IMG/VR virus record: IMGVR_UViG_3300048028_000141
Location: 1 to 27,706 of that record
Reading direction: 5' to 3' (one strand)
DNA length: 27,706 bases
Source: a virus
This document shows, piece by piece, positions 6,324 through 15,985 of this stretch (positions are counted from its first letter, which is position 1; each line of letters starts with the position of its first letter). Under the pieces are notes generated by a model. It was given only the letters and a program-made list of their open reading frames with translations. It had not been told where the DNA came from and did no database searches. The position numbers and the translations under genes were made by a program.

Positions 6324-9300
6324 ATGGCTGGCAATAGAAAATATCTAAAATTCGGGCTTAGAGCAGACAGAAATCTGGCTGATCTTACTGATGCAACATC
6401 GGCTATAAACAACCTGATAAACGATTTATCTGTGCAGGTAGATGTGTTTGGTAACGCCACCGGATTTACCACATTAGATATTGCTCCACTGAGTCAGATA
6501 TCTAGTACAGATATAGCTTCTACATTGCCATCAATTTCTGGGCAAATACCAATAGCCTTTCAATGGTTAGATAGTAGTCCAGAGTTTATTGATGTAACTA
6601 CAGGCACAGCGCCCAATCAGGTAACTACTAATGTTCTGGTTCAGCCTCAAGTAACACTACAAGACCTTATTAACAGACAAAAAGCAGTTCTGGGTGATCC
6701 ACCATTCGAAGCAGGTGGTGACGGTCCAAATGCAACTCTCATACCATCCACACGACTAAATGGTGATTACGAATCTTCCTTTGGAGAAAATAATAAGTTC
6801 AATCTTTCTAATATACGAAAAGGTGATAGATATAGATTTGAAGCTATTGGTAGTGAGACAAACCCTGCCTTCTTTGATTCTATAGCAGTTACCAATAAAG
6901 GAAGTGCATATGTAGTTGGAGATATTTTTGTAGCATCTACAAGTGGCTCGCATTTTTTCAGTTTAGATGATTTAGACGATACAGCAGAAACTATAACTTT
7001 TGCGAGTGAACATGGTCTAACAAATGGAATGGAAGTTCAGTATCTAGAAGATGGTAACACACCTATATCTGGTCTGACTAATACTGATACTTATTTCATA
7101 GTTAGTGCCACATCAAACAGTATAAAATTATCTGCTTCTAGTGGTGGTGATCCTGTAAACTTTACAAAACCTGATTTTGGGGTTGGTACATCATACAGAC
7201 TAGTTCTTATAGGCACCACTAGTACATTCGTTAGAAATGTAACAATGCCTAGCGGAAACTATGCTACAGCGGCACAAGACCTTGACGCAAATAAACTCAA
7301 TGCAGGAACTGTTTACACCAGAAAAGACTCACTAACTCTTGCATCATTAAAATTTGATGGAAGCTACTGGAACGATACTGGTGATTTTGAGATAGAAGCT
7401 AATATCGATAATGGATTTCCAGACAAACTTGGTGGTATACAATTCGAGGGTTTTCAGGGCGGTGGATTTGAGCCTAGTATACAAACTAATGGTTTAGTTA
7501 CAATTGAGCAAGATATAGTAGAAGATGGTTCAGATGATAACTGGCAACTTCTCAGAGGAACAAACACCAATTTTGTAAGACCATTTCACAATATAACATA
7601 TAGTACTGTAAATGGTAAAACTAGAGTTGTCTTCAGCAATGCAGAAGATGGTAAAAGAGTTGCCGTCGGCATGAAAGTAGAACTTAAATTAGACTTAGAA
7701 CAGGCGACAGATAGAGATGCCATTACTGGAGACCCGCCAGCTAATACTGGATTTGCTGAAGGTAGAGTGCAAGAAGTAGTATACAATTCATCTACAGACT
7801 CATACTATGCTATTTTGATGGCTCTTCCACCTGTTCCAAATTACCAAAATTCGCCTGTTCAATTCATACAATACCCTACATCAGGAACAGTTGCTGAAAG
7901 ATTTCAGCAAGGGGTTTATGTAGATGCTGTAGACACTGTTGGTACAACAGATGCTGAATTTAGCTATACTTTAGGTGGTAGTGAGGTTATAACCTATAGT
8001 AATTTTAACTTTAGAAGACCAGTTGGAACAGGTAATAGACGAAGAATTAGATTTACTGTTTGGTGGCCTAAGGGTAAAGATATAGAAGAAAGAGTAGAAT
8101 CAAAATTGTTTCAAGATATAGCATCTAACAATAGCTTTGGATTTACTAGTTTTTACAAAACACAAAACACTCAAGACTTTAATAGTAGACGATATAGCTT
8201 TCCGTTTTTTAAAGATAACAGAGCAAGTGTATTACAGCAAAAAACAAATAACGAACTTAAAGTACAAAATCTACTAAGAAACAGCTATACGCCGAAAAAG
8301 AAAAGTTCTGAGACTCTTCTTAGTTATAATAGCAATAATACAATAGCACAAAAAACTATTAGTGTTGATGCTAAAGGTTTAGCCACATATGGAACTGGCA
8401 ATGGATCGTCTCCACCTGCTGAACTTGGTGATTTTGTTGTCATAGAAACTTCTGGTGGCGAATACTTTGCATTTCAGATAAAAGAAGTCTCTACAAATGC
8501 CGATACTTTTTTACTAGATTCGACCTTTTTGTCGAAAACTAACTATTCGGCAGGCACGGATTTATATGTCACATATGTTAAAAACAAGGGCTTGATAGGC
8601 ATATACAAATATGACTACAATAGCAGTAATCATAGACTCAGACCTTTAGGTGCTGATTCAAATAATCCATTGGGAGCAGTATCAACTCCTGTTTCAGAAA
8701 TCGCTTCTGGAGATTTAGCTTATAAAATAGACTACGAGTATGGGGCGGGCACTCATGCAACACACGAGTATGGATTTAAGATCGATACAATAAATCATGC
8801 TGATGACGACACCGCAACTGAAGCAAACATAACAGTAGAGGCTCCATTTTACGATTCTTCTGCAACACTTACTCAAACAGATGGTATAGTTCTAATCTAT
8901 GCACCAAGAGGATTACAAGATAGATCAGCTATAACAGAGTGTACTGGTGTAATCGGTCATGAAGTGGGAGCAGAAGCATCTAATAACCAAAACACAATAG
9001 TCTTAAAAAGTGTTGAAGGGTTAACTGCAAGAGATGCAGGAAACTCCGTTATTGGTGACTTTGTTTTTGTTTCTGGTAGTGTGCCATTTGAAGGCACAGA
9101 CTCATCATCGGCAAATTATTTAACTCAAGTGGGTAGCATAAACACTAGTACGAAAACTATAACGCTTGTAAATAACTCTGGTAATGCAGTGCTTGTATCA
9201 AAAATAATGCCAGCCGGTACAACCATAGTATTTGTCCCTTCAACAGCAGGCCCTAATTCCGATGGTTGGGGTAAACAAAATAAAGAATACTGTATTGCTC

Positions 9301-9755
9301 CACTAAACACAGCACCACCATGGGCCGCAACAGACGATGGTCTAGCATCTCCATCATCTGCTCCAAACATCGTAGCAAAGGAATTAAGATTTACCAAGTT
9401 ATCTTTTAATAATGTTCCTACTGTGTGTGTAACTCCCTATGAAAGCGGAATGACTGGAACTATATTGGTTACTGGAAGCGCCGGTCAAATGTCAACTACT
9501 GGAAATCTTCCAGAACTTGGAACATTAATTGAAATTTCTGGTACGAACACCGGCGGTAGCACTGTGCCACTAGGTACATATAAGGTGGATGTTCGTGATG
9601 ATACAGTAACTCCAAAAACATTTCAGCTAAAGAATCAAGATGGTAGCTTAATAACAACTGCTGTAGGTGGTAGTGGTGGAGCAACAACTGGTCTTACATT
9701 CCTTGTAACACACACCACTTCGTTTTTGAATATAAAATACTCTGCACCAGGTTAA
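6324..9755 (+). CDS. Large multi-module fibre/structural protein, 1143 aa
   Basis: A long beta-rich protein with no enzyme motif. The N-terminus MAGNRKYLKFGLRADRNLAD, followed by TDATSAINNL, resembles N-termini of marine T4-like structural proteins and the 'A-x-x-NLG' attachment segments of phage fibres. Short modules can be seen. Residues about 168-210 are a divergent copy of the Y-x-x-x-x-IG/VGD-x-F module. About 221-280 is a HGLTNGMEVQYLEDG ... YFIVSATSNSIKLS unit. About 1045-1132 is a unit shared with gp13 (STTGNLPELGTLIEISGT ... KTFQLKNQDGSL). The middle (about 565-650) is rich in Arg/Phe/Asn (GNRRRIRFTVWWPKGKD). AAGAGAA precedes the ATG. The stop overlaps the stop of the converging minus-strand gene by 4 nt. 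A role as tail fibre or baseplate-attached protein is inferred. Confidence 0.75.
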   Translation: MAGNRKYLKFGLRADRNLADLTDATSAINNLINDLSVQVDVFGNATGFTTLDIAPLSQISSTDIASTLPSISGQIPIAFQWLDSSPEFIDVTTGTAPNQVTTNVLVQPQVTLQDLINRQKAVLGDPPFEAGGDGPNATLIPSTRLNGDYESSFGENNKFNLSNIRKGDRYRFEAIGSETNPAFFDSIAVTNKGSAYVVGDIFVASTSGSHFFSLDDLDDTAETITFASEHGLTNGMEVQYLEDGNTPISGLTNTDTYFIVSATSNSIKLSASSGGDPVNFTKPDFGVGTSYRLVLIGTTSTFVRNVTMPSGNYATAAQDLDANKLNAGTVYTRKDSLTLASLKFDGSYWNDTGDFEIEANIDNGFPDKLGGIQFEGFQGGGFEPSIQTNGLVTIEQDIVEDGSDDNWQLLRGTNTNFVRPFHNITYSTVNGKTRVVFSNAEDGKRVAVGMKVELKLDLEQATDRDAITGDPPANTGFAEGRVQEVVYNSSTDSYYAILMALPPVPNYQNSPVQFIQYPTSGTVAERFQQGVYVDAVDTVGTTDAEFSYTLGGSEVITYSNFNFRRPVGTGNRRRIRFTVWWPKGKDIEERVESKLFQDIASNNSFGFTSFYKTQNTQDFNSRRYSFPFFKDNRASVLQQKTNNELKVQNLLRNSYTPKKKSSETLLSYNSNNTIAQKTISVDAKGLATYGTGNGSSPPAELGDFVVIETSGGEYFAFQIKEVSTNADTFLLDSTFLSKTNYSAGTDLYVTYVKNKGLIGIYKYDYNSSNHRLRPLGADSNNPLGAVSTPVSEIASGDLAYKIDYEYGAGTHATHEYGFKIDTINHADDDTATEANITVEAPFYDSSATLTQTDGIVLIYAPRGLQDRSAITECTGVIGHEVGAEASNNQNTIVLKSVEGLTARDAGNSVIGDFVFVSGSVPFEGTDSSSANYLTQVGSINTSTKTITLVNNSGNAVLVSKIMPAGTTIVFVPSTAGPNSDGWGKQNKEYCIAPLNTAPPWAATDDGLASPSSAPNIVAKELRFTKLSFNNVPTVCVTPYESGMTGTILVTGSAGQMSTTGNLPELGTLIEISGTNTGGSTVPLGTYKVDVRDDTVTPKTFQLKNQDGSLITTAVGGSGGATTGLTFLVTHTTSFLNIKYSAPG
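9456..9720 (+). repeat. Partner copy of the gp13 module at the end of the 1143-aa gene
   Basis: Encodes about residues 1045-1132 of the plus-strand protein (TTGNLPELGTLIEISG ... TFQLKNQDGSL ... TTGLTFLV). It is the counterpart of the module inserted into gp13. The two genes are on opposite strands and unrelated outside this unit. Confidence 0.7.
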
Positions 9756-11902
9756 GAAACTAGTACTTTATAGTCTCCTGCGGCTAAATCAGAAGAATCT
9801 AATTTCGCCATTAGAAAATATGTTTCTCCATTGACCACTATTGGAACTTTATGTGTGTAGTCAGTTATTTGTGTAGCAGTTCTAGTTCCTAGACCGCTTC
9901 CCTCATATGCATCTTGATCTGCATCGGTGAATATTAATTTAGGAGTTCCTCTTGCCTTTCCACCAGTTCCGCCGTCAGACGATCCACTTGCTGTCGCACT
10001 AAACGAGTCGCCTTCTGAGGGACTAGGCCCAGCACCATTTTGATTAGCAACCCAACCAACTGTAGTCCAATCTCTTCCTGATCCAACTTCAGTTATTATA
10101 TATTTTTCGTTAGGAGTGAAGCTACCATAACTGTCTTGGTCAGCCCTATCGAAATTAAAGTCTTGTGCCTGTGCTACTGCCGATTCAGTTTTTAGCGCAT
10201 TTATAGTAAGCGTTCCTGGGTTCTTAGCTATTTGAATTGCATTTCCTAATGTAGAATTATGCTCAGTCCACGGATTACTTGGATCAGTAAACGCTCTTGT
10301 TGCAGTACCAGTCTGCGTATTAAGAATATATAAACCCGGTGGATTCACTGCTTTAGCTTTAGAACTTGAAACTGTAATTTGACCTTTAGATGTTGCTTTG
10401 AATATAACAGGATTTACAACAGAGTTTCCTATAGTTGCTCCATCTGTATTCGCAGTAAAGTAACTACCAACTGCATATGTAACAGCAGTAGTATTAGCGA
10501 TAGCGTTCCATCTCAACTGAGGGTCTACAGTTAAAGTATAGTCGCTTCCACCTTCACCAAGAATCCCTATTTGAATGACATCACTTCCACCAGGAGTTGC
10601 TTTTAACTTAATGAAGTTACCACTAACATCTTGAATATAGTACACCCCATCAGCAGTATCTGATATTGGAGTTAGATTAGATATTGCTGTACCAGTACCC
10701 TGCCTATACACCACTTTATCTCCCACGACCAATCCACTTGATGGGCCTACATTAATCGTATGGGTTGTTCCGTTAACAGCAGTGTTTGAGAAAACAAATA
10801 CTCCATTAGTCCCTATATTGGCATTACCTAAAGATTTTATTTTATATACTGTGTTCTGAACAAAGTTTCCAGATGTCACATCTGGTACAGTGGGAAGAAG
10901 TTCACTTGCACCGACTTGATTCCAATTCCCAGTACCAAGATCAGTGACTTCATAATCATAACCAACGGCAAAAGAGCCATAAACAGTAGGGTTTCCGATA
11001 ATAACACGCAGATTATCAGAATTTTTTAAATTTTTAATTCTATTAACACCATCAAACCTTAACCCACCAGAAGTAATAACATTGTCATTAACATATGAAA
11101 GCAAGACATTATTTTTCTTGAAGTTTATTGTACCCAATCTAGTATTGATTGTTTCTTCTCTAAGAAATGGATTGGATATTCTTTCCTCAATCGGTATTAT
11201 AGACTCTTCGGAAGAACTTTTGGTCTGAGCGTGTTCAATATAGATATTTTTAAAGTTTTCTGGGGTAATCTGATCACTTCTAGTAAAGCTAATGTTGTCT
11301 ATACTGTATGATGTGCTACTTATGTTGAAATTTCCACCGGTGACAGCTAGTGGAGTATTACTTGTATCGCCAGCTAGTGCTATCTGGAATGAATTTATTC
11401 CGTCACTATTGATTGCTTTAATTGGAAATGTTGCCCCCTTATCTACCGACAATAAAGTTCCATCTGTATAAGCCACCTTACCTTGACCTAAGATAATTTT
11501 TATAGTCCAACCGTCATTGGGGTCGTTTTCAACAGTGAAGTCTGTTCTTCCAACAACTTCTCTTACGATTCCGCCCTCTCCGGTATAACCTGATCCAGAA
11601 TATGCAGTTGCTGTGAATACAAGATTGGATTCGGCACTAGTTACGCCATATAAAGTCCAATCTCTATTCCCCAACTCGATTATCTTATATGTCTTACCAT
11701 CTTCAATTTGTTGATAACCAGTTTCCACAAGAGATAACGCATTAGGGTCATTCAGTATAACTGACTTAAATTTAGTGTTTCCATCGAAAAGTCTAAGGTC
11801 TTTAGTTATACCAGAACCACCAAGATTATCTAATATTTGAGTATCAGATACTTGGGTAGAACTTTCTAATAAGTTTAAATTTCTTACAAAACCTTGTGCC
11901 AT
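9752..11902 (-). CDS. Modular beta-rich structural protein, 716 aa
   Basis: The N-terminus (FVRNLNLLESSTQVSDTQIL, then DNLGGSGITKDLRLFDG) resembles fibre attachment segments. The protein contains at least three clear copies of the Y-x-I-x-x-LG-x-x-x-W module: GKTYKIIELGNRDWTLYG (about 68), YDYEVTDLGTGNWNQVGA (about 315) and KYIITEVGSGRDWTTVGW (about 599). A fourth copy looks split by a different module (about 345-465). Much of residues 150-300 is unrecognised beta-rich sequence. The start is backed by AGGAAAGGAAA directly upstream. It lies 9 nt after the stop of the leucine-rich-repeat gene and ends in a 4-nt convergent overlap with the plus-strand gene. A virion fibre/baseplate part is inferred from context; no function is proven. 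Confidence 0.72.
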   Translation of the reverse strand: MAQGFVRNLNLLESSTQVSDTQILDNLGGSGITKDLRLFDGNTKFKSVILNDPNALSLVETGYQQIEDGKTYKIIELGNRDWTLYGVTSAESNLVFTATAYSGSGYTGEGGIVREVVGRTDFTVENDPNDGWTIKIILGQGKVAYTDGTLLSVDKGATFPIKAINSDGINSFQIALAGDTSNTPLAVTGGNFNISSTSYSIDNISFTRSDQITPENFKNIYIEHAQTKSSSEESIIPIEERISNPFLREETINTRLGTINFKKNNVLLSYVNDNVITSGGLRFDGVNRIKNLKNSDNLRVIIGNPTVYGSFAVGYDYEVTDLGTGNWNQVGASELLPTVPDVTSGNFVQNTVYKIKSLGNANIGTNGVFVFSNTAVNGTTHTINVGPSSGLVVGDKVVYRQGTGTAISNLTPISDTADGVYYIQDVSGNFIKLKATPGGSDVIQIGILGEGGSDYTLTVDPQLRWNAIANTTAVTYAVGSYFTANTDGATIGNSVVNPVIFKATSKGQITVSSSKAKAVNPPGLYILNTQTGTATRAFTDPSNPWTEHNSTLGNAIQIAKNPGTLTINALKTESAVAQAQDFNFDRADQDSYGSFTPNEKYIITEVGSGRDWTTVGWVANQNGAGPSPSEGDSFSATASGSSDGGTGGKARGTPKLIFTDADQDAYEGSGLGTRTATQITDYTHKVPIVVNGETYFLMAKLDSSDLAAGDYKVLVS
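9941..10111 (-). repeat. Module copy in the 716-aa gene (third clear copy)
   Basis: Encodes KYIITEVGSGRDWTTVGW, a spacer, then EGDSFSATASGSSDGGTGGK. It is the most complete example of the dispersed module, with the terminal glycine-rich GTGG tail also seen in gp15. Other copies in this gene are at about 10870-10964 and 11555-11701. Confidence 0.65.
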
Positions 11903-11911
11903 TTTCCTTTC

Positions 11912-14900
11912 CTATGTTGCGTCTATCTGCACTGTCCAGTTTGAACTCAACAGTGTTTGAAGTTTTTCATATGTGGTACCCTCACCTTCACCTAAGGCTT
12001 GTATTGATGCTATCGACAAACCGTTGTTGTTTGTAAGATTCACAGTAGCGTTTCTATTTGTATTTGCGATATAATTGGTATATAAATCATCAATAATCTG
12101 ATAAGCACCAGAAGTTAAAGCATTATTGCTGAAGTTAAAGTTAAGACAAGAAGTACAAGTATCAATACGACTATTATTCGTATACGAATCAAAACGATTG
12201 TATTGCGCTTGAATTTCTAAAAGACCAGTACAAGCACTTAAATCTGGTACTGGGCCGCTAAACTCATTTTGGAAAATTTTAAAATTCTGTAAGTTTGGTG
12301 CATCAACCGCAGGGAAAGCGCCTGACAAAGAATTACTTTGTAAATTCAAAGTCTCCATAGAATCTAGATTATCCATGTTACCCAGAGAGCCAGTAAAACC
12401 TATGCTTTTAACAACTTGATTAGAAGACTCTAGTCTTACAACAGTACCAGTACCATAATTAGCCGCTCCTGATATTCTTTCAAAATAATTACCAAGTATA
12501 GACGAAAAAAGCGCAATTACCAAGGCGCCACCAGAACTGCCGTATCCACTATTACTCACTGTGATTGTATCACCCTCACCCCTTACGGTACTACTACCAG
12601 TCCAATGTGTAATTAAATCATTCCAACCACTTAACCCTTGATATTTTCTTCTAATCTTATATGTACCAGTATTTGACGCAACAACAGAATCTATAACTAT
12701 ATTGACCGAACTACTAGCTTCAAATGTATCCCCTACTGAGTATACTACGTTAGAAGTACCTGCGATTGTATTCCATTGGGCTTGGGTTGTATTACCTAAG
12801 TCAGTAATTCGATAATTCATATCCTGTGTTAATGTGTTTACATCAAGTGGTGTATATTCAAAATAATCTCCGACCGCAGGGTGAGAGCCTCTAGCGAGAG
12901 AATCTCCCCAAGTCACAACATCAGAATTTGTTTCTGAACTGCTCCAACCAATATCTTCAAACTCATGCGGCATTATACCAGATGTTCCCAAACTCTCAAG
13001 TATGGCAGTATTACCGATAGCAACACCGGCATAAAACCCCGAAGTATTTCCAAACGGCGCTTGAGTTATTTCATATATATTCTTTCTTTTCAATGAATCA
13101 AATGGAACCTCTTTATTTGTCTTTTCAAGATTCACTGTATCCAAATCATTCAAACCAGTAAATGTTGGAATAGCACCATAGAAGTGTCCATCACTAATAG
13201 TCAAACTTTTTAAATTTTCCAATTCGACAAAACTGATACCTATAGGAGTAGACCCCTCATCATTAATTAATCTACCACCCATAACAGATGTACCTCGTAT
13301 TTCTATACTCTGCATTGATAGTCTTACGCCAGTAAATAGTTGTCCTGTTCGATTTGCAGTTCCATCAACACCAAAGAAGTCGAAACCCTTATTAGATGCG
13401 GTAGAATTTGGAACAGGTGCTGTTGGGTCATTAGCGTTCATAATAAATTTAAAAGTCTCTAGCTGATTTGGGCTATTAAGACCACCACTACCAAAAGTAT
13501 TATCACTGAGAATAAACTCAAGTCCATTAACATTGTTAAGAGTAATACTTTTTATCGATTCTTTATCTACAAAAATATTACTAATATCTCCTCTTGGTGC
13601 AAAATCTGAGTCGTAGTTACGACCAATATTTGTAAAGTTAAAACTTGTCATTGAAGTAAGACCAACAAACTTATTTGCCGAAATATCTCTAAGTGCGGCT
13701 GTTTCTAGACTTGTTGGAAAATCATGATTTACTATAGACAAAGATGTCAGATTGTTATTACCACTTATATCGGGTATATTACATTCTGCTTGGTCAAGAT
13801 TAAGTTCTTTGAGTAATTTACTATCAAAATATATTGCTGATTGAAATTCACTTTCTGCAATCGTAGCAGAGTTTGTTGAGTCTTTATTTTGATAATCACC
13901 ATTACCAGTAATAACCAATCCACTAACATTAACTTTTTCTAACCTCGTACTATTCAATACTGAGTTTGGTAGTCTGGTATAACCTGCGTTTGTCACAGTA
14001 TAATTCTTGGCGCCTACAGAGGGAGTGGTGTGCTTTTCACCTAGCTTAGAATCTGAAGCATCATAATTCCATTTTACTAGTTCGTGAAAATTACCAGAAC
14101 CAGTACTGCTAATTGAAAATGTGCTGTCTGTATTACCATCTGTGTCGGTGGGGCTTGTTAATCTAACATGATTAGAATCAAGACTTATAACTTTATAGAT
14201 TACATTACCTTGTGTACCAACACTTGTGTCGGAAGCAGACGAAGAAGTCAACCCTCCGGGTGCTACACCTAAATTATTCGAATCGTCTACTCTTGCTATG
14301 TACTGAACAAAATCTCCAGTAGAGAATTGATGAGAACTAATTGCAATCTTGTGTGTACTAGCATTACCAGTTGTTACATTTGAACTAGAAAAACTTGCTC
14401 TGTAGTTGGGGTCAGCCATAGCAGGCGCTGTGCCAGTAGATGTAATACGATCAGTTAGATTACTACTACTAGCATTTCCTATTTTAAATTCTTCTAGATT
14501 TGTTATGTGTGCAAGAGATATCGTTCCAATATTACCACTAAAGCAATCTTGAAGTCGTAAGTCTTCGACAGTAGGTGGTATCCTATTCAGTTGTGCTTGC
14601 GCTACAAGATTTTTTTGCTCTACAGTAGTAGATCCGTCTGGATAGGTAACTCCCAAATCATCCAAAAAGTTTTCGCCAGCAAATAGCGGGTTGTCACTAG
14701 CAAAAAGTCTTCTCAAACTTGGTGCTATTGTTTTAAAATCTGGTAACACCGAAAACTGGTTATTACTAATCTCTACACTAGTCAATGAAGGCAAAACGAT
14801 AAACGGAAACTCATTCATAAACAATGCGTTCAAGTCTAAATAATTTATTCTATCTGGTGGATAAAATATCTGTATATCAGCTTGACGATTTGACTGTGAG

Positions 14901-15985
14901 GGATTGTATTGGGCGGCTTTACCGGTATAAGATTTCTCTAAATTTGTTACCGCATTAGGTGCAGACTCAGTTGGCTGACCAACAAATGCTTGATTTTGTA
15001 TATCAAATCTTTTGAATGCGACAGGAATAGTGCCTTCAGCATCAGAAAGAAATGGTTCATTAACACCAACAAAAATACCTGGCGCACCTGCAGTTATTCT
15101 GAATGTCAAAGGAATACCCTTCATTGCAGGGAATGTTTTGAATTCTCCGTTGATGTTTAGTTGTATATTGTGTGTAGGTTGCTCTGCTCTAAATTCTTGT
15201 GGTATTGGCTCTTGAGTTAGACCAAGATTGGTTGTCGATAAAAACTCACCAGTGCAAGATAATTTTGCTCCATATGTGATGTAAGAATCTGGATCGGCAG
15301 GCGCAACACCAATAGGCGACCAAGAAGAAACTCTAGATGTCGATATATCTGCCTGCTTCACATCCCAATATCTTACCAGACTAAATGTAGCACCTGACAA
15401 ATCACTAAGACTTTCTGTATATGCATTTCCATTCAACTGAACCAACTTAACAGCAGTCGCTGTTGGATCAGGACTACTATGCACTTTATAGTCACCCGAA
15501 GTTAATGAAGATGATCCACCTATTCTTATTACATCACCAACCACTAAAGTCTTTGTCGTATTGGTTTCACTATCTGTAAATGAAGTTGCATTTAAAGTAC
15601 CACTACTTACATTGGACAAACCACTTAACAATGTAACAGTAGGTTCATCGTAGTCGATATATCCATACTTAATTGCACCTGCAACCATTCTATTATTGAT
15701 AGAATAGTTGTATTCTTGATCTACATTAACTTCTTTAAACTGATTAGCTAGAAACTGCGCCCTTACACTACCATTGTCTAGGGCATCAAATATTCTATTT
15801 TGGTCGTCTTTAAGACCAGATAATGTGTGCAACTCAGTTACATCTATACCTGCGTCAGATAGACCACGAATAAGATTAAGATCATTTATTCTAAGACCCA
15901 GATTCGCCAATGCTTCCGATGGGTTATCCACATCGATTAGCGACTTTGCTATATTAAGACCTCTTGGAATTTCTATAACGGCCAT
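11912..15985 (-). CDS. Leucine-rich-repeat tail-fibre/baseplate-type protein, 1357 aa
   Basis: The N-terminus (AKSLIDVDNPSEALANLGLR) is of the phage-fibre attachment type. A virion-type segment follows near 220 (ISTSRVSSWSPIG). From about residue 375 irregular leucine-rich repeats appear: LPSLTSVEISNNQFSVLP, LKELNLDQAECNIPDISGNN, LKSLTISDGHFYGAIPTFTG (about 923), METLNLQSNSLSGAFPAV and LQNFKIFQNEFSGPVPDLSA (about 1208-1255). Several match the plant-type pattern L-x-x-L-x-L-x-x-N-x-(L/F)-(S/T)G-x-(I/V/F)P. The solenoid is interrupted by unrelated short modules near 115-195, 530-630 and 1050-1092. Cys-rich residues (TCTSCLNF) lie near the last repeats. AAGGA precedes the ATG, which overlaps the previous stop by one base (TAATG). 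LRR proteins usually bind proteins or glycans; host-receptor binding is inferred. Confidence 0.82.
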   Translation of the reverse strand: MAVIEIPRGLNIAKSLIDVDNPSEALANLGLRINDLNLIRGLSDAGIDVTELHTLSGLKDDQNRIFDALDNGSVRAQFLANQFKEVNVDQEYNYSINNRMVAGAIKYGYIDYDEPTVTLLSGLSNVSSGTLNATSFTDSETNTTKTLVVGDVIRIGGSSSLTSGDYKVHSSPDPTATAVKLVQLNGNAYTESLSDLSGATFSLVRYWDVKQADISTSRVSSWSPIGVAPADPDSYITYGAKLSCTGEFLSTTNLGLTQEPIPQEFRAEQPTHNIQLNINGEFKTFPAMKGIPLTFRITAGAPGIFVGVNEPFLSDAEGTIPVAFKRFDIQNQAFVGQPTESAPNAVTNLEKSYTGKAAQYNPSQSNRQADIQIFYPPDRINYLDLNALFMNEFPFIVLPSLTSVEISNNQFSVLPDFKTIAPSLRRLFASDNPLFAGENFLDDLGVTYPDGSTTVEQKNLVAQAQLNRIPPTVEDLRLQDCFSGNIGTISLAHITNLEEFKIGNASSSNLTDRITSTGTAPAMADPNYRASFSSSNVTTGNASTHKIAISSHQFSTGDFVQYIARVDDSNNLGVAPGGLTSSSASDTSVGTQGNVIYKVISLDSNHVRLTSPTDTDGNTDSTFSISSTGSGNFHELVKWNYDASDSKLGEKHTTPSVGAKNYTVTNAGYTRLPNSVLNSTRLEKVNVSGLVITGNGDYQNKDSTNSATIAESEFQSAIYFDSKLLKELNLDQAECNIPDISGNNNLTSLSIVNHDFPTSLETAALRDISANKFVGLTSMTSFNFTNIGRNYDSDFAPRGDISNIFVDKESIKSITLNNVNGLEFILSDNTFGSGGLNSPNQLETFKFIMNANDPTAPVPNSTASNKGFDFFGVDGTANRTGQLFTGVRLSMQSIEIRGTSVMGGRLINDEGSTPIGISFVELENLKSLTISDGHFYGAIPTFTGLNDLDTVNLEKTNKEVPFDSLKRKNIYEITQAPFGNTSGFYAGVAIGNTAILESLGTSGIMPHEFEDIGWSSSETNSDVVTWGDSLARGSHPAVGDYFEYTPLDVNTLTQDMNYRITDLGNTTQAQWNTIAGTSNVVYSVGDTFEASSSVNIVIDSVVASNTGTYKIRRKYQGLSGWNDLITHWTGSSTVRGEGDTITVSNSGYGSSGGALVIALFSSILGNYFERISGAANYGTGTVVRLESSNQVVKSIGFTGSLGNMDNLDSMETLNLQSNSLSGAFPAVDAPNLQNFKIFQNEFSGPVPDLSACTGLLEIQAQYNRFDSYTNNSRIDTCTSCLNFNFSNNALTSGAYQIIDDLYTNYIANTNRNATVNLTNNNGLSIASIQALGEGEGTTYEKLQTLLSSNWTVQIDAT
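12705..12832 (-). repeat. Module copy in the leucine-rich-repeat gene
   Basis: Encodes NYRITDLGNTTQAQWNTIAG, then YSVGDTFEASSS. It carries the same Tyr, Leu-Gly, Trp-Asn and Val-Gly-Asp-x-Phe order as the gp15 copies and is located between leucine-rich segments. Confidence 0.65.
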
